Of a stretch of 64,000 bases of DNA, positions 21,345-32,074 are shown piece after piece. The notes below the pieces were generated by a model that was given only the letters and a program-made list of their open reading frames with translations, did no database searches and was not told the DNA's origin. The number at the start of each line of letters is the position of its first letter. The stretch's first letter is position 1. Location: contig JAGVSM010004240.1 in NCBI GenBank assembly GCA_022494885.1, forward strand, positions 110,127 through 174,126. Reading direction: 5' to 3'. The translations under genes and the position numbers were made by a program. The DNA is from Micrasema longulum (taxonomy: Eukaryota > Arthropoda > Insecta > Trichoptera > Brachycentridae).

Positions 21345-21600
21345 GTAAAATGCGATCTCTCAAGCAAATGTGGACATGTAGAACGAATGGACAGCGAAAG
21401 AGCGGCTAAGAAAATTTACAATGCGAATGTTGATGGATGCAGAAATAGAGGAAGACCAAGAAAGACATGGCACGACCAAATCCAACAAATACTTGAGGAT
21501 GGACATGTCAAAAGACGGAGTAATCGGCGCGCGTGCACGAGAAGATGTATGAATGTAGAGGAAGCGAGATCTGTATGCAAAGATAGAGTGATGTGGCGTT
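21345..21600 (+). mobile_element. RTE-A, internally deleted copy
   Basis: Starts EMRSLKQM and jumps straight to GHVERMDSERAAKKIY, with about 130 bp lost compared with the copy at 39900-40060. It then reads GCRNRGRPRKTWHDQIQQIL and RRCMNVEEARSVCKDRVMWR (ORF 21387-21602). The DNA-binding-like GRPRKTW motif is typical of RTE C-termini. It ends at an F element. Confidence 0.75.
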
Positions 21601-21602
21601 AA

Positions 21603-21930
21603 CCAGCAAAATTTGGACAAATTCAAAATATTGTTGGTAAATTACCTGGTCCGTGAATAGTATAGAAATTGAAAAAATAATATTTTCAGGCGTTGCCTAG
21701 TATGTAGGTGAAATAATTCAATTAGATGAATCTCACCCGCATAAATAAAGGTTTCAGCTCTTTAACTTCACAAACATCAACAGATGAAAGAACTGAAGGA
21801 ATATAGATGTTTAAATATAGGCAGAATGGTGATTGTTACACAGTGTAAAGTGGCCACTTAAACCAGCCGTTGACAGGTCATAAGCCCTGTAGATGCCTAA
21901 ACTTCTATATTAACTTCTATTAAAAATATT
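21603..21930 (-). repeat. F element, partial unit
   Basis: From AAATTTGGACAAATTC and AAAATATTGTTGGTAAATT through CAGGCGTTGCCTAG and GAATCTCACCCGCATAAATA to GCCTAAACTTCTATATTAAC. Lacks the last module. Confidence 0.7.
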
Positions 21931-21939
21931 TAAGTAAAA

Positions 21940-22195
21940 AAAAAAATTTTGATTTTTGACTTTTGGATTTTTTATTCGATATTTCGTGTTTTAGCTCATC
22001 AGGCAGTTTATTAAATTTGGAATGGCCAATATTTTCCGAAGACCTTCTACCGAACTTTGTTGATCGAAATTTAGGCACATGATGATTCCCCGAGTAACGG
22101 GTATTGTAATTGTGAATATCATGACCAAATGCGTATTTTAAATTTGTGTGAGCAGAAAAGTTATCTATAATTCATGTTCACCACAATAATCTATG
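21940..22195 (-). mobile_element. LINE C-terminal fragment, inverted partner of 20855-21070
   Basis: Reverse complement of the coding end at 20855-21070 (TAGCTCATCAGGCAGTTTAT, GATGATTCCCCGAGTAACG). No 3' UTR is kept. Confidence 0.6.
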
Positions 22196-22227
22196 GAATG
22201 GTAGTGCTCTATGCATCATTGGATGGC

Positions 22228-22398
22228 GGCCTCCGTGGTGTAGTGGTCAAGACGCTTGATTCACGCACGGAAGCTTCCGGGCTCGATTCCCGGTGAGAAC
22301 ACAAAAATTAAAATGTGATTTTTCTCAAGCCTGGGTGCTCTGTGATGTAATTCACCACTGTAATTAGGCCTCCTGGCCTGTTGTGGTGCAAAAAAAAA
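22228..22398 (+). mobile_element. SINE1, copy 2
   Basis: Full-length: A box TGGTGTAGTGG, B box GCTCGATTCC (one change from consensus), body with GTGATGTAATTCACCACTG, end TGTTGTGGTGCA plus A8. Confidence 0.85.
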
Positions 22399-22454
22399 TG
22401 TAAAATGTAGACGCAGACAGGTTGTTAACTGAAAATATACGTCAAAGTTGTAGG

Positions 22455-22800
22455 CACCTGTTGAGTTGACTTTTCAAAAGTCTTTAGTTAACGATTTTAT
22501 TTAAAAAATAAATGCGCTTTTGCTCGATAGATACACAAACGTCGATATCCGTGCATCATTTAAGGCTGAGATAAGCACTATCGACCAAATCAAGAAAGGA
22601 GTGGTGCGTTAGTTTGGACATGTAGAGCGAATGGACAGCGAAAATCCGTCTAACTTCTTGACTCTAGATTCTGCCTCTTTTGGGTTTCCCTGCGATTGCT
22701 TTTAGTACTTTCATCTCTGACGTTCTGAGCAATTATTTGGTTTTTCTATTTAATTTTTTAATGTGGCTGTATAAAATAGCCAACTCTTTATTTGATTTCC
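22455..22800 (-). mobile_element. RTE-A-like/RTE-C composite, inverted copy
   Basis: Inverse of 18716-19200 without about 180 bp of its middle. Plus strand 22560-22650 reads IDQIKKGVVR then FGHVERMDSE; the minus strand at 22646-22760 is the RTE-C SEMKVLK segment. The two halves point at each other in both copies. Confidence 0.6.
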
Positions 22801-23049
22801 GAGAAATTGTACGAGTAAAATTAATAAGGTTTCGTGTACTGCAGAGACTCACAAGGCAACAGATGTTATTTCTGGAAGAAAACTGCCGAACCAACGACAA
22901 TTGAACGTATTTATGCAGAAAGCAGCCAGCCATAGAAAAGCAAAACTGAGATAATTGCATTTTTGTGAAAAGGGTGAATAATCAATCTCCACTTAAGTCA
23001 GAATGTTCTTTACTTTGAAAAATGATAAATAATAACCTTTAATTAACAA
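22801..23049. other. No recognisable gene
   Basis: AT-rich DNA; short ORFs at 22680-22960 overlap the RTE-C scrap and have no family resemblance. Confidence 0.35.
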
Positions 23050-23715
23050 CCTTACATACAATTTGTTATATAACGCTCATCTTCGACCCTTAAAAATTCT
23101 ACAAAAAAAAATCATTAAAATAATACTTTATAATCATCCTTGGTCTCAACTACCGAACTGTTCAAAGAATTTAATGTTTTAAGCGTGGAGGATATCTACG
23201 GAATGTGCTGTATGCTCCGGGTGCATAAAGAGAGCCTCCCATCGGACCGTATTACGGGAAGGTTGAGAACAGGATGCCTCACTCTACCGAGAATTAAAAC
23301 TACCCCGGCCAAACATCATTATACTTACATAGGACGGAAGCTTTTCAATAATTTACCACAAAATCTACGTCCAGAAATAAATTACGGAAAATTTTAGGAT
23401 AAATTAAAGAAAAGGTTCTTGACATAATTAACATTAACTGTATTTTGAAAAAAGATATGTGCCCGTGTTTACAAATTTTGTGTTTTTATTTAATATTTTT
23501 TTAGTGTTATATTTTCTCTAATTTCAAATTTTTTTAATTTTTTATTTATTTTATTATTTTGTTATGCATTTTATATTTTATTTTTATGTTATTTTATAAA
23601 CTTGCGAAACACGAAACCTAGACTCTTTTTTGGCAAGTTCAACCTTATGTGTTCCATTTTTCTACTGAATGTATTGTTTATTTATGCTAATAAAGGTTTT
23701 ATTAAAAAAAAAAAA
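23050..23715 (+). mobile_element. LINE 3' fragment with RT C-terminus
   Basis: Reads YNHPWSQLPTTELFKEFNVL, then ORF 23140-23397 with VLSVEDIYGMCCMLRVHKES, LTLPRIKTTPAKHHYTYIGR and KLFNNLPQNLR, the standard end of CR1/Jockey-type ORF2. The UTR ends TGCTAATAAAGGTTTTATT plus a long A run (23704-23717). One frameshift near 23140; 5' part missing. Confidence 0.75.
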
Positions 23716-23934
23716 AATATTACATAATATGGAAACTTCACTGGTCCACTAAAGTTAAGTCTAACTGTGTAAAATATAAAACCTTGTAACTCTACTGTAT
23801 GTTTCCTAAATAAAATAAAAGAAAATAAAATAAAATAATAAACTAAATAAAAATACCACTGACTGTGATAAAAAATTACTGGAGTAAAAATTAAAAAAAA
23901 ATATATATATTAAAAAAATAAACGGAAGTTTGGC

Positions 23935-24115
23935 AAAAAAACGCAAAATTTCAATATTCAATAAATTTCTTTGATCCCCCTCGAAATACTTGCCCATTGC
24001 GACGATACATTGATGCCAACGCTGAATCCAATTTTCCATGCTCTTTTTATAGGCCTGCAAAGGTACGGCCTTTAGCTATCGTAGCGAATTCTCTCTTATG
24101 GTAAGTATGGCCAAA
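23935..24115 (-). pseudogene. Mariner transposase C-terminal scrap
   Basis: Minus strand: NSLRQLKAVPLQAYKKSMEN and WIQRWHQCIVAMGKYFEGDQ, the conserved end of mariner-type transposases (W..R...CI...G.YFEGD). Nothing of the catalytic core is present. Confidence 0.65.
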
Positions 24116-24717
24116 GAACACTACTTTATACAATGAGGAAGTTCAGTGGTTTTAAAAAAAAATATATTTGTTAAAAGACTGTTAAACTAAGTAAAAAATT
24201 ATTTTTTTAAATTTTTATATATCGTATTATCGGCGCTACGATTTTTCAAAGTTTTGTATTTCTGAAATAATTCCGCGCGTAACGTCAGAGGTTCATTTCC
24301 GCTTATTCTCATTCAGTTCTTCCTATTGCTCCAGAAGCGACAAGCAGACCGGAAATCTTCCATAGCTCTCAGATCATAAGTTGATTCACATGAACCAGTG
24401 ACGTCATTAAAAATAGTGCGTTTTTATCAAAATATTTTTTATTCTTTTTTCTGTACATTTTCAAGAAACTTTGCCGTACAATTTAATGCTCTAATTTTTA
24501 CCCCGCGTAAGAAAAAAAAATGTATCCAATTTCCCGTAGGGCTGAAGTTCCTCATTACTAAAAAATTTAATAAGATTCCGAAGATGATTTAAAGAAAAAA
24601 AAAAATTAAATGGTTAATGTGTAACAGAGCAATATATTAATTATCATTTAATGTCATCTATTTTAATTTTTATTAATAAATTTTGTGTGAAAATAAGGTA
24701 TGATTTTAGTTCTTAAT

Positions 24718-25080
24718 AATCTTTATATTTATTTATTTATTCACACTTTTTATTAAAATACAATTCCATGTTCACTTTGCCCAGCTAACAAGGGTACATA
24801 CCCCGTTCCAAGCTAGGCAATTACATTTTAATATATTATAATAGTTAACAAATTAATATAGAGCACAGACAAACAAAATATAAACTTATTCGGATACACA
24901 TTTTGATTCATATACATACAGACATACACATATATACACACATGTATATATAAATATACACATATATACACATGTACATACACACACACACATACATACA
25001 CCCATGCGCATACACATACATACATTCATAAAAACATAGACAATTTATTTATGCGAAACTTCATGGTTGTCATCTATAAA
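24718..25080 (-). mobile_element. LINE 3' terminus with hairpin and CATACA repeat
   Basis: T-rich start, a stem-loop around 24783-24814 (AGCT, GGG / CCCC, AGCT) and a degenerate ACATACACATATA repeat at 24905-25030. No RT coding part recognised. Confidence 0.5.
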
Positions 25081-25243
25081 TATATATTTTTTAAATTATT
25101 CTTTATTTTTTATATTTTATTTTTGACATCCAGTAAGGTTCTCCAATCCGTGGCATGCATCAACTTTTCTGACTCCCTACGACCAATGTCATGAAAGAGC
25201 GAGGTCAACACCTTCCGCAACTTGACAACACTCCCGTCCTTTG

Positions 25244-25437
25244 TGTTGAAACCTTTATTGTTAAGAGATTCATCTGACTGAATTATTTCACATACTAGGC
25301 AACGCTAGGCGAAATTGTAAATGTTACATAGTGTGTAAAGTGGCCACTTGAACCAGCCAATGACAGGTCATAAGCCCTGTAAATGCCATGACTTCCATAT
25401 TCCCTTATTTAAAGTATTCTCCATCCCTATTATTATG
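25244..25437 (-). repeat. F element, partial
   Basis: AGATTCATCTGACTGAATTA, then GTGTAAAGTGGCCACTTGAA, CCAATGACAGGTCATAAG and TTCTCCATCCCTATTATTATG, with part of the unit deleted near 25300. A second scrap (25800-25862) lies downstream. Confidence 0.65.
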
Positions 25438-25862
25438 ATTATCAATGGTTGTGGTTTTCAAACTGTTTCATAATATTGTTAATTATTGTTAATTAATTAA
25501 TTATCGATAATACGATACATAAAAAAATTAGCTTCGTTTAATAGTATTTAAACAAATATTTTTAAAAAAAACCACTGGACTTTCTCATTAGAAAATCCCA
25601 CTTTTAAATAAGTTGTAGAAAACGTAAATAAATCAATGATAGCTTGTTGGTGTACATTCGAAGTCTCGTCTAACAAATTCGCCTTGAGATTTGATGTTAC
25701 TGTTTTTGTTTCAAATCAGTCACTGATTAAATCAATATGATTTTCATATCACTAGCGCTTAAGCCTGCTCTATGGCCTACAGTCACGGAAAATGGATTCC
25801 GAATCCTTGACTTCCATATTCCCTTACTTAAGGTATTCTCCATCCCTGTTGTAATTTGTTAA

Positions 25863-26430
25863 CCTAGGTACTTGTTTATAATTGAATTCCAAAACATAAA
25901 ACAAATGTTTTTGCAAACGTCCAACTCCGGTCTTCTCACCAACAGAGGTGTGTACTTATGTGAGAATACGATTTTTAAAAATGTATTGAATTTAATATTA
26001 TTTGAGTGTTACCAGAAGTCCAGTTATAAGAATTAAATGGCTAGAAATTAAAAGGAAAGAATCTGATTGAAATCCGCAAAAAACTAATGGTGTTTGTAAA
26101 CATTCAAAAACAAACTTTTTTTAAACACAAAAAAACAAAACCTTTCAATTTTTTTGCAAATGCATTCTCCTCGAATGTAACCCTAGTAGATCGATGAATA
26201 AAACATTAATGCTCTCTACTTATTTTTTGCATATTAGATTGAAGATTTTAATACCTAAGAACACGCACGGCGCAAAGATCTATATTTCTCAGAAAACCGC
26301 ACGTAAATCGGTTAAGCCGTTCAGGAGGAGTTCGGAGGAATTATATATATAACAAGCGGACCCGACAGACGTTGTCCTGCCCGAACGTCAGCTTGCCTGC
26401 TATTAGCTAGTGGAACAAACATTTTCATCG
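25863..26430 (+). repeat. Repeat H, copy 2
   Basis: From CTAGGTACTTGTTTATAATT to GAGTTCGGAGGAATTATATA, followed at once by CGGACCCGACAGACGTTG and the block to GCTAGTGG. In copy 3 that block stands at the other end, so copy 2 reads as the end of one unit and the start of another. Confidence 0.6.
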
Positions 26431-26884
26431 TACGCGTTATTTATTTTTGACTTTTTTAAGCGGTTTATATATTCGTAATAAGGGTTCGTTTTTTTGTTTT
26501 ATCTCCACGTGTGATTGGCTAAGAAGCCTCATCGTGCTCAAATCAAAATCGTGCAAAAATCACTACTCAAGTTCCACAATCTATGGAGAAAATACGTAAA
26601 TGCGTGTTGATGAAGAAAATTCGGACAGCGTTTTACCCTGAGCCCTCTAAAATTATGGCACTCAACCCATGCCCAACGCGAATTTAGTAATTATTTAATC
26701 GTCAGCCGTGCTTCGACGTGACCTTTACATTTAATTCGAAACCAAAAAAAGAAAGAACTAAGATAGACCAGATCTTGTATTGAGGTAGTATTTTTTTTTT
26801 GTCCTAGCTCTAATATTATTTCGTTGTATTTTATTTCATTTGTACCTGTATTTAGTATAGGAAAATGTGTTTCTTATTATTGGA
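26431..26884. other. Non-coding, possibly the interior of repeat H
   Basis: No ORF. Follows the H terminal block without a visible border; the section near 26590 weakly resembles 6350-6420. Confidence 0.35.
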
Positions 26885-27170
26885 ATTTATTTTATTTATT
26901 TAATGTACAAAATATAATAATAACATAGACACAATTATATGTTTTTTATGTCCCGACTTGTTAGAAAATTCCGTGTTAAGTCGGGACTCTTCGATATATA
27001 AATCAAAAATATTTATTTACATATTAAAACAATATACAGGTAATCAAAACAATATGCAAAATAATCAAAACAATATACAAAATAATAAAAGAAAAATGTA
27101 CAAAATAATAATAGAAAAATAAAAATAATAAAAATTTATAATACATATCGAAAATGGAATCAAAAGTTAC
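26885..27170 (-). mobile_element. LINE 3' terminus with perfect 10-bp hairpin
   Basis: After the reversed A-rich tail, GTCCCGACTT (26950-26959) pairs exactly with AAGTCGGGAC (26978-26987). The rest is AT-rich UTR with AACAATATACAAAATAAT repeats. Confidence 0.6.
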
Positions 27171-27175
27171 TACTA

Positions 27176-27735
27176 CCACTACCATCACGCCATTTCCCCG
27201 TAGGGGTTGGCAGAGAGAATAGACCGCCACACACGTCTATCCTGGCATACAATCCTAGCCTCTTCCACATTCATACATCTTGTCATGCATGCCCTTCGGT
27301 TCTGTCTGCTTTTGACATGACCAGACTTAAGATTTTGGTTTATCTGATCATGCCACGTCTTCCTTGGTCGTCCTCGTCTAACGTTGCCGTTCATTTTGCC
27401 ATATATACTTGTTTTACCATTCTCTCGTCGTCCATTCGTTCTACGTGACCAAACCATCTCAGAGACCCTTTCTTAATCTTATCAATTATGCTTGTCTCAG
27501 ATTTACACTCTCGCCTGATTTCATCATTCGAAACCCTGTCATACATTGATTTCCCACACATTCGTCTAAGAGATCGCATTTCAACCGCGTTCACTCGGCT
27601 TTCATCCTTCCTCTGCCAGTTCCATGTTTCACTTCCATACAAGTGTTGGGACTAAAACTCCGTTGTGCACTGCCAGTTTAGCTTCGATTGACATATTTTT
27701 ATTAGAAATTACTGTGCTTAGTGCTCCGTTCATTC
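27176..27735 (-). mobile_element. RTE-A, 3' part
   Basis: Minus strand in order: MSIEAKLAVHNGVLVPTLMY, GSETWNWQRKDESRVNAVEM, SLRRMCGKSMYDR, IDKIKKGSLRWFGHVERMDD, a frameshift near 27430, then RRGRPRKTWHDQINQNLKSG and CMNVEEARIVCQDRRVWRSI. The last codons run into a GGTAGTGGTAGTAGTA tail (27168-27185), the microsatellite 3' end usual for RTE. The catalytic RT core is missing. Confidence 0.8.
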
Positions 27736-27814
27736 AAAAGTTATAAAATAATACGTATGACAGTGATGACATACACATATACGATATAAGTATATGGATA
27801 ATAATGAAAACAGC

Positions 27815-28290
27815 AGCGATGTTATGCATTTATTCCCGGAGCAATCTCATAGAGTGGTCTCTATCCCTCGATACAATCCAATTATGGATCTTCGTCTTAA
27901 ATATTGACGTTGTTTTGGAGAACTTAATATGTTCATCCAAGACGTTGAACACTCTCGGAGCTATATATGAAAAGTGTCTCCGAGCAAACATCGTACGCGT
28001 TCTCGGTATTAAGTAGTTTAGGTTACGCGAAAACCTCGTACCTCGTATTCTGTTGGCAGTTGGGACCTCCTTCCGTAGTCGCCCGACCAGAAAATTGTCA
28101 ATACATTCTTGATGTAGATTTGACGAATATCAAGAACTTTTAACAATTGAAATAATGGTTCAGATGGGTAGGTCGGAGGGCATCGAAACATAACTCTAAG
28201 AAAAAGTTCTTGCGTCTTGATTAGGGGGTTCATGACAACTGTCGAGCAATAGAGGAATTGACTGAATAAGTCCGTCAATAAATAAATAAT
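27815..28290 (-). mobile_element. LINE RT C-terminal fragment
   Basis: Minus ORF 28018-28278: TQELFLRVMFRCPPTYPSEP, LFQLLKVLDIRQIYIKNVLT, the region after the RT thumb in CR1/Jockey-like proteins. It continues in another frame to 27830 (SAPRVFNVL near 27950). Broken by a stop and frameshift. Confidence 0.65.
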
Positions 28291-28384
28291 AATAAAAGAA
28301 AAATGACTGTATCATGAAAACGTGCAAAAACTCTCCAGATAAAAGGAAAAATACTTTACATTTATATGTGTATAATACTTCCCT

Positions 28385-29238
28385 TTCAATGGTTACCTAA
28401 TAGAAACCAGCTTACGTCCTTCTACATCGGACAACAATGTCTCTGACTCCCTCCGACCGACCGAAGTGAAAGAAAACAGTTGATTCAAATTAATAATTCC
28501 TTGTCTTCTCCAATCACTGTTACTTCTGGAGTACCTCAAGGAGCCCACCTTGCTCCATTATTATTTAATATTTTTATAAATGATATTATCAATGTTTTTC
28601 AAAATACAAAATTCTGGCTTTTTGCTGATGACAACAAGGTACTTAAACTGATTGAATCTCCCAGTGATTGTCTTCTTTTTCAACATGATATTAATTGTTT
28701 TAATGAATGGTGCGACATCAATTGTCTTCAACTTAACATTGACAAATGTAAAATAATATCTTTCTCGCGACGAAAAAAACCTATACAATTCAACTATAAA
28801 CTAAAAAATACTTCCCTTTCAATGGTTTCGTCAATAAAGGATCTTGGCATTACTTTAGATAGTAAACTTTCCTATCGTGAACACATTGATAATATTGTAA
28901 ACAAATCTCTCAAACTTCTCGGTTTTATCAATAGAGTGACGGCGGACTTCAAAAATATTAATACCATCAAAACTCTTTATTGCTCACTAGTTCGACCCCA
29001 TCTAGAATACGCTTCTCCTATTTGGTCTCCATTCTACAGGACTCATATTGACCATATCGAGTCTGTCCAACACCGTTTTTTAAGAAAAGTGGCATGGTTG
29101 CTCGGATTACAAAGGGGTAATTATTTTTATTTTGAAAAAGAGCAATCTCGTAATCTGTCTTCATTGGAGAGACGTAGAACTGAGATGGACCTTATATGCA
29201 TTTTCAAAATACTTAATGCTTTAAATGATTCGTAGATC
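28385..29238 (+). mobile_element. LINE-D, copy 3, with internal deletion
   Basis: ORF 28480-29235 (251 residues) is nearly the same as copy 2 through SGVPQGAHLAPLLFN, the FADD catalytic box and HIDHIESVQHRF. After FKILNALNDS the sequence jumps from ATGCTTTAAATGAT to TCGTAGATCT, losing about 350 bp of the 3' coding part, and then meets repeat H. The 5' non-RT block seen in copy 2 (GAAACCAGCTTACGTCCTTC) is also here at 28404, so both descend from the same modified source. Confidence 0.85.
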
Positions 29239-30178
29239 TACTAGGGTTGCATTCGAGGAGAATGCATTTACAAAAAAATTGTATAAAAACATTTGTGTTT
29301 GAATGTTTACAAACATAATTATTTATGTGGATCTCAATCAGATTCTTTCCTTGTAATTTCCACCCATTTATTTCCTTTTACTGGATTACTGGTAACACTA
29401 AAATAGTATTAAATTCAATACATTTTTAAAAATCGTATTCCTACATAAGTACACCCCTCTGTTGGGAGAAGACCGGAGTTTGACGTTTATTTAATTTTTT
29501 TATTTTTATTTTATTGGGGAAATCAACAGTTCTACATACATATTTTTAGTAAACAAACAGATATAGTGTATAAACTCAGAACTAATAACAGATTTCCACA
29601 TAGTATACAAAGTTAGTAAAGAAAATATATTACATATCAAATAAATACATACAATTTATACATATAAAAATGTTATTTTCATGTACTCAATAATCAAAGA
29701 TTTTTAAAATATTTATTTTAAGAACATTAAGTTACTGTAAATTGGGCGGGATAAGGACAAAAATGCTTGAAGAGAGGATAAGGAGGGGAGGGAAGATGTA
29801 CATATTTATTATTATAATGTCTACTAAGTTACATAATACATTTTTAGTGTAAATTTTAAATCTGACAGAGTGATTTTTGTGTAATCTATATTTTTAAATT
29901 TTGTATTGTACATTGAAAAAGTCCTACGAAAAAAAGCATTTTTAACGTTTGCAAAAAGAATGCGATCTTTGAAAAAATGTTTATTTTATGTTTTGGAATT
30001 CAACCATAAACAAGTACCTACTTAAATTCAGTATTTTTATCAATTTTAAGTTTTGGAATTTTATCACAAACAAGTACCTAGGTATCTACTTATCAATTAA
30101 TTTGTTTTTTAAAGTAATAGCAGGCAAGCCAACGCGCAACGTTTGGGCAGGACAACGTCGGACGGATCCGCTAGTATG
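29239..30178 (-). repeat. Repeat H, copy 3, split by a LINE
   Basis: Antisense H: GGAGAATGCATTTACAAAAA (29258), TCTGTTGGGAGAAGACCGGA (29459), resuming at 29950 with GCAAAAAGAATGCG and ending in GGCAGGACAACGTCGGACGG and ATCCGCTAGTATG. Between 29500 and 29950 lies an antisense LINE flanked by the short duplication ACGTTT. Confidence 0.65.
29500..29950 (-). mobile_element. LINE 3' fragment nested in repeat H
   Basis: T-rich left end (reversed tail), a purine-rich block GAGAGGATAAGGAGGGGAGG (29772) and the end TTTTTAACGTTT. Interrupts H between GAGTTTGACGTTT and ACGTTTGCAAAAAG. Mostly UTR with the last RT codons. Confidence 0.6.
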
Positions 30179-30682
30179 TTAATAAAATAAAATAAATAAA
30201 TAAATAATCCAGGAAGAATTAATACGTTTGAATAAAGAAAAGTCAGTCATCTCTTAGGATTTAATCCGGCCAGTGTGAATTATTTTAGCGTTGGTTACGC
30301 GTGTCTCACTCGCACCAAAATGTTTAAATATTAATACTTGGAGTTCTTATTAATTCCTCAATTAACGATTTTGTTGCATTTTTTCCCACCAAAGCCCTGC
30401 GTGTACGCGTGCCAGGCAAACACGCGTACCTTTATACATAACACGTACATATTGTAATGTTTTTATTATTGGACCATATATTATGTAAACATTAGGCGAG
30501 TGTATAGTTAACCATTTTTCTAATTCCTTGTACAGTGGCGCCCAGTGGAGCTCGTAAAAGTTTATAGTATGAATTTTTTCTTCCTTTTAGTTTGGCGCAT
30601 CACTCGTTTAATTTTCAAATACCCCTCTCAGGGGCGTAGAAACAAAACAATTACTCCATAGAGTTTCATTAAAACAATATAT
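30179..30682. other. Apparently single-copy DNA
   Basis: No repeat match or ORF. Holds a perfect hairpin GTACGCGTG (30403-30411) / CACGCGTAC (30421-30429). Confidence 0.4.
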
Positions 30683-31604
30683 TTTTTGTTATTTTTATTT
30701 AGAAAACATACAGTCACACATAATAAGTATTAAAAACAATTTTTGAACATAAAAAGACCAATTAAGTTTTCAAAAATTATGCAAAAGATATAAACATTAA
30801 ATGTGACAAAAAAAATAAATAAATAAGAATTTCGAGTGAGAAAAGAATAATTGTTAACATTTACGTTTTCTATGTAAATAATAAATTTAAATAAATAAAA
30901 ATACCGAAAGCACACTCCGAGCCATCCACGCACACATACATGAACGCACATATAAAACATACACAAACATACACATTACATGCGGCACATATGCATAGCA
31001 TAAACCACTCAAGATGCACATTCAGCAACTATCCCAAATAATCGACCCCATAAAGAAATTTTCTGTACAAATGCAACGTGCAGTTAAAAATGTCTACATC
31101 AATACTGAGTCCGTTATAATTTCTGCAGGCACGTCTAATGAATGAATTCGAGGTATAATTGTTTTTACAAGTTGGTGTATAAAAAAGGGAATTTAAAATG
31201 GTATAGCGAAGAGGACAACGGAAACCAATATTTTGTAAAAGATACGGCGAATCAACTATATTATTTAAAATTTTGAAAAGATTAATTAAATCATATCTTA
31301 GGCGCCTTTTTTGTAGTGATTCTATATTAAAATTGATCAAAGATGCGCCGTAATCATTTTCAATGTTGCCAAAACGATATTCCAGGCTCCTTATAAATTT
31401 CTTTTGAATGTTTTCAATTTGATTAATATATACATTATATTGAGGGGACCATACTAATGAAGCGAATTCGAGTTGACTTCGCACATAAGTATAGTAAAGA
31501 AGTTTTAATGTATTTGGTGATGAGAATGGCTTGGAGATTCGTAAAATAAACCCTAGAAGTCTGTACGCCTTATCTACTATTGTATTTATTATTGAATCAT
31601 ACAT
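30683..31604 (-). mobile_element. LINE with 191-codon RT C-terminal ORF
   Basis: Minus ORF 31029-31604: NTIVDKAYRLLGFILRISKP, LLYYTYVRSQLEFASLVWSP, IENIQKKFIRSLEYRFGN, ESLQKRRLRYDLINLFKILN, ending near YRKFLYGVDYLG. This is the post-catalytic part of a Jockey-like RT and is fully open, so it is a young 5'-truncated copy. The UTR extends to the reversed tail near 30690. On its 5' side it abuts an RTE-A scrap. Confidence 0.85.
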
Positions 31605-31800
31605 ATTCTAATGCACGCGCGCCGATTATTCCGACTTTGACATGTCCATCTTCAAGTTTTTGTTGAATTTGGTCATGCTATGTCTTTCTCGGTCTTCCTC
31701 TATTTCTGCATCCATCAATATTTGCATTGTAAATATTCTTAGCCGTTCTTTCGCTGTTCATTCGCTCTAAACGTCCAAACCGGCGCAGAGCTCCTTTCTT
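31605..31800 (-). mobile_element. RTE-A fragment
   Basis: Minus strand: SERTAKNIYNANIDGCRN, RGRPRKT and HDQIQQKLEDGHVKVG, one base frameshift. The same segment is in the copies at 21387 and 40050. Confidence 0.65.
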
Positions 31801-31807
31801 GAATTTA

Positions 31808-31862
31808 TTTATTTACTTATTTATTTTAAAGAAACAAACAGTCAACAATGATAAAATAACAT
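31808..31862 (-). mobile_element. LINE-C 3' terminus
   Basis: TTTATTTTAAAGAAACAAACAGTCAACAATG, the 3' end of LINE-C (compare 46912-46960), truncated after 55 bp. Confidence 0.55.
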
Positions 31863-31865
31863 TTT

Positions 31866-32071
31866 TTAAATTAATGATGCATAGGGCACTGCATTGGTAC
31901 ATGAAGGTAAGATAATCAGCCTTACGCTTCAGGTACTAGTCCAGGGACTGAAATATTCTAGTGTGAAAACACCCTTTTAAATACATATTTCATATCAACC
32001 ATGTCGGGAATCGAACCCGAGACCCCTTGTGTGGTAGGCAAACGTGCTGACCATTACACCACGAAGCCGAC
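31866..32071 (-). mobile_element. SINE2, antisense copy
   Basis: Read in reverse: tRNA-like head with A box TGGTGTAATGG and B box GGTTCGATTCC (here GGAATCGAACCCGAGACCCC near 32008), then AAAAGGGTGTTTTCACAC, CTGGACTAGTACCTGAAGCG and the 3' end ACCAATGCAGTGCCCTATGC. Other copies: 38042-38292 and 59945-60727. Confidence 0.8.
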
Positions 32072-32074
32072 AAT

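Larger units (their letters stand above)
24132..25589. repeat. Candidate element bounded by ~100-bp inverted repeats
   Basis: 24132-24233 (AATGAGGAAGTTCAGTGG ... CGTATTATCGG) is matched in reverse by 25502-25589 (TCGATAATACG ... CCACTGGACTTTCTCATT), about three quarters identical by eye. The outward ends agree, as expected for the termini of a DNA transposon. The inside holds an AT-rich stretch (24234-24717) and later LINE and F insertions. No transposase was seen. Confidence 0.45.

Noticed and set aside
23806..24060. 84-residue ORF as a whole protein
   Set aside because: Only its first ~40 residues resemble a mariner C-terminus; the Phe-rich end is AT-rich non-coding DNA.
24828..25025. Minus-strand ORF rich in Cys/Tyr/Val
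   Set aside because: It is a translation of the degenerate ACATACACATATA repeat.
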